Source: Chryseobacterium sp. MFBS3-17 (GTDB lineage: Bacteria; Bacteroidota; Bacteroidia; Flavobacteriales; Weeksellaceae). From it: a stretch of DNA of 64,000 bases. Position 1 is the first letter of the stretch, and each line of letters starts with the position of its first letter. The stretch covers positions 88,855 through 152,854 of the forward strand of contig NZ_JAJEWK010000003.1 in assembly GCF_020687745.1 (NCBI RefSeq), in the 5' to 3' direction. The notes beneath the pieces are model-generated. The model worked only from the letters and a program-made list of their open reading frames with translations. It ran no database searches and was not told the origin of the DNA. Of the stretch, positions 62,843 through 64,000 are shown piece by piece. Position numbers and translations under genes: made by a program.

Positions 62843-63484
62843 ATGATAGAAATTATGAAAAAGAAAGAAAAAGTAGATAATGAAATTAAAAAGCTGTTAT
62901 TAAACGAAAAAAATATTTTTTCCGAAAATCATAACAATTATGTATCAAGTATATTATTGTTTAAAGATTATATATCCAAACTAAAAGATTATAAAATTTT
63001 ACTTTTTAATGAATATCAAACTTTTGGTTTATCATTAAACTTAGAGTATAATAATTTAATTTTAGATTTTAATAATAATTTAAGGTCTGAAATACTTCCG
63101 TACATGGATTTTCGAAATTACCTGTATGAAAATTATCAGACTAATTTATTGAGTGGGAGGTATTTCAATGGTTTTTTTATTTATTTATTTATTTATTGGG
63201 AGGTTTACAAAAACGAGTTGACATTAGATGGTAATATTTCGAATCCATATTATGGGCTTATAAAATTGTTTAGAAACGATTGTATACATAGATATGAAGG
63301 GATAAATGTATCAAATATTACCATGAGAAGCAGTAGCATGAATCTAAAGTTACCTTCTATAGAAGATGATTTTTTGGCTTACATTGACTCAAAATGCAAA
63401 CTTATTGGAAGTGCCGGAATCCCTAATCAAGAAAAAGTGAATGAACTTTGGGAAGAGTTTAAAAGTTTAAATAAAAACGAATAA
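62843..63484 (+). CDS. Putative immunity protein, unknown family (copy 2)
   Basis: 213-residue AT-rich protein, paralogue of 60726-61316 with the same GRYFNGFFIYLFIYWE core and NQEKVNELWEEFKSLN end. Start 3 bp after the FYKL-ending toxin tip. No membrane segment or known catalytic motif. Immunity role is inferred from placement and duplication. Confidence 0.6.
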   Translation: MIEIMKKKEKVDNEIKKLLLNEKNIFSENHNNYVSSILLFKDYISKLKDYKILLFNEYQTFGLSLNLEYNNLILDFNNNLRSEILPYMDFRNYLYENYQTNLLSGRYFNGFFIYLFIYWEVYKNELTLDGNISNPYYGLIKLFRNDCIHRYEGINVSNITMRSSSMNLKLPSIEDDFLAYIDSKCKLIGSAGIPNQEKVNELWEEFKSLNKNE

Positions 63485-63497
63485 AAAAAACAACAAT

Positions 63498-63650
63498 ATG
63501 CCCACCTCGCCAACACCCACCAACCGATATTATCCACGGCTTTCCTCAGTGGTTTCGGAAAACGATATTCCGGATGTATTAGGATTTATAAAGACAGGAG
63601 TTGTTGAATTACTATCCATCAGTGTTAAGTTTAATTATCAAGAAAATTAA
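63498..63650 (+). CDS. Small ORF of unknown function (50 residues)
   Basis: MPTSPTPTNRYYPRLSSVVS with IPDVLGFIKTGVVELLSIS. Polar proline-rich start, then a short amphipathic stretch. Unrecognised. It could be the N-terminal end of a truncated gene, since the residues near its end (VKFNYQEN) stop abruptly. Confidence 0.35.
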   Translation: MPTSPTPTNRYYPRLSSVVSENDIPDVLGFIKTGVVELLSISVKFNYQEN

Positions 63651-63725
63651 CAAAATATTAACTGGTTTACACACTAATTGATAAAGAAAATGCGTTAACT
63701 TTAAAGAAACAAAAACACAAGTTCT

Positions 63726-63941
63726 ATGCCGACGGTTCCTTCAAATGCTTTGGCAACTTCCTCTGACTCTACGGGTAGAAATGTTCGTGCGGAATGGGCT
63801 GCGGAGTCTTTTTTCTTTTTAGAAAAAGATAAAACGTTTTCGCAAACTGCCGATAATAAATTTGGAATAAAAGGAACAGGAGCAAGTTCTACCTTTAAAA
63901 CCCCCGCTGGATTTCTATTTTGTCGCTGCTTCCTCTCCTAA
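63726..63941 (+). CDS. Unknown ORF at the right edge, possibly truncated
   Basis: 71 codons, MPTVPSNALATSS, RAEWAAESFFFLEKDKTFS, FGIKGTGASSTFKTP. After TPAG the sequence stays open in another frame to the window edge (PPLDFYFVAASS, DFGALFILCKK), so a frame shift near the CCCCC run at 63901-63905 is possible. A weak -7-like TAACTTTA lies upstream near 63696. No family recognised. Confidence 0.35.
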   Translation: MPTVPSNALATSSDSTGRNVRAEWAAESFFFLEKDKTFSQTADNKFGIKGTGASSTFKTPAGFLFCRCFLS

Positions 63942-64000
63942 GTCTTCTGACTTCGGAGCTTTGTTTATTCTCTGCAAAAAGTCTCCCGACTTTGCGTCAA

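Overview
The window comes from a low-to-moderate-GC member of the Bacteroidota, class Flavobacteriia, most likely family Weeksellaceae (Chryseobacterium/Kaistella-like). The grounds are: three proteins built for the type IX secretion system (T9SS; two with a type A C-terminal domain, one with a gliding-motility-type type B domain); bacillithiol synthesis (BshB1); ExbD/TonB; a long-form NusB of about 300 residues; lineage-restricted families (DUF2480, DUF3276, DUF6048, DUF6452, DUF6705); and the Bacteroidota-type -7 promoter element TAnnTTTG in front of many genes. Genus and species cannot be fixed from the sequence alone.

Layout. 1-4.4 kb: exbD-tonB, a small membrane protein with a PstS-like lipoprotein, and a TPR protein. 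4.4-9.4 kb: bshB1, tRNA-His, and a divergent block yajC/DUF1573/nusB facing an ABC exporter and a PUR-alpha-like protein. 9.4-17.3 kb: comEC, lpxB, DUF2480, DUF937, a ribosomal protein THX gene of only 54 codons (13782-13946), a secreted nuclease, a DUF2975/HTH pair and aspS. 17.4-21 kb: the succinate dehydrogenase operon sdhCAB. 21-24.8 kb: a patch of accessory genes, two of them with frame disruptions. 24.8-30.8 kb: rlmD, a large zinc metalloprotease and the DUF6452/DUF6048 pair. 31.3-39.7 kb: two large T9SS cargo genes with near-identical promoters. 39.8-43.6 kb: coaE, a metallo-beta-lactamase-fold hydrolase, a PaiB-like protein and ruvB on the minus strand. 43.8-47.3 kb: hutI, hutG and an aldehyde dehydrogenase.

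47.3-55.9 kb, all minus strand, is a translation block. In transcription order it runs rpsU, xerC/D-like recombinase, hpf/raiA, tRNA-Thr(UGU)-Tyr-Gly-Thr(GGU), tuf, tRNA-Trp, secE, nusG, [SDR oxidoreductase], rplK, rplA, rplJ, rplL. It keeps the ancient tRNA(Thr-Tyr-Gly-Thr)-tuf order. It is unusual in two ways: an SDR gene sits between nusG and rplK, and a terminator and convergent gene follow rplL where rpoB-rpoC are normally found. 56.1-59.8 kb is a third T9SS cargo gene, followed by tmRNA (ssrA).

The region downstream of ssrA (60.3-64 kb) is the most unusual. It is AT-rich and holds a decayed minus-strand gene end, then a compact array of toxin-tip remnants, each directly followed by an immunity-type gene. 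There are two paralogous immunity genes of one unknown family and two SUKH (SMI1/KNR4) genes, one of them truncated. Two toxin tips share the same short linker at the DNA level. This looks like an orphan, recombining polymorphic-toxin/immunity cassette store at the 3' side of ssrA. It continues toward the right edge with small unidentified ORFs.
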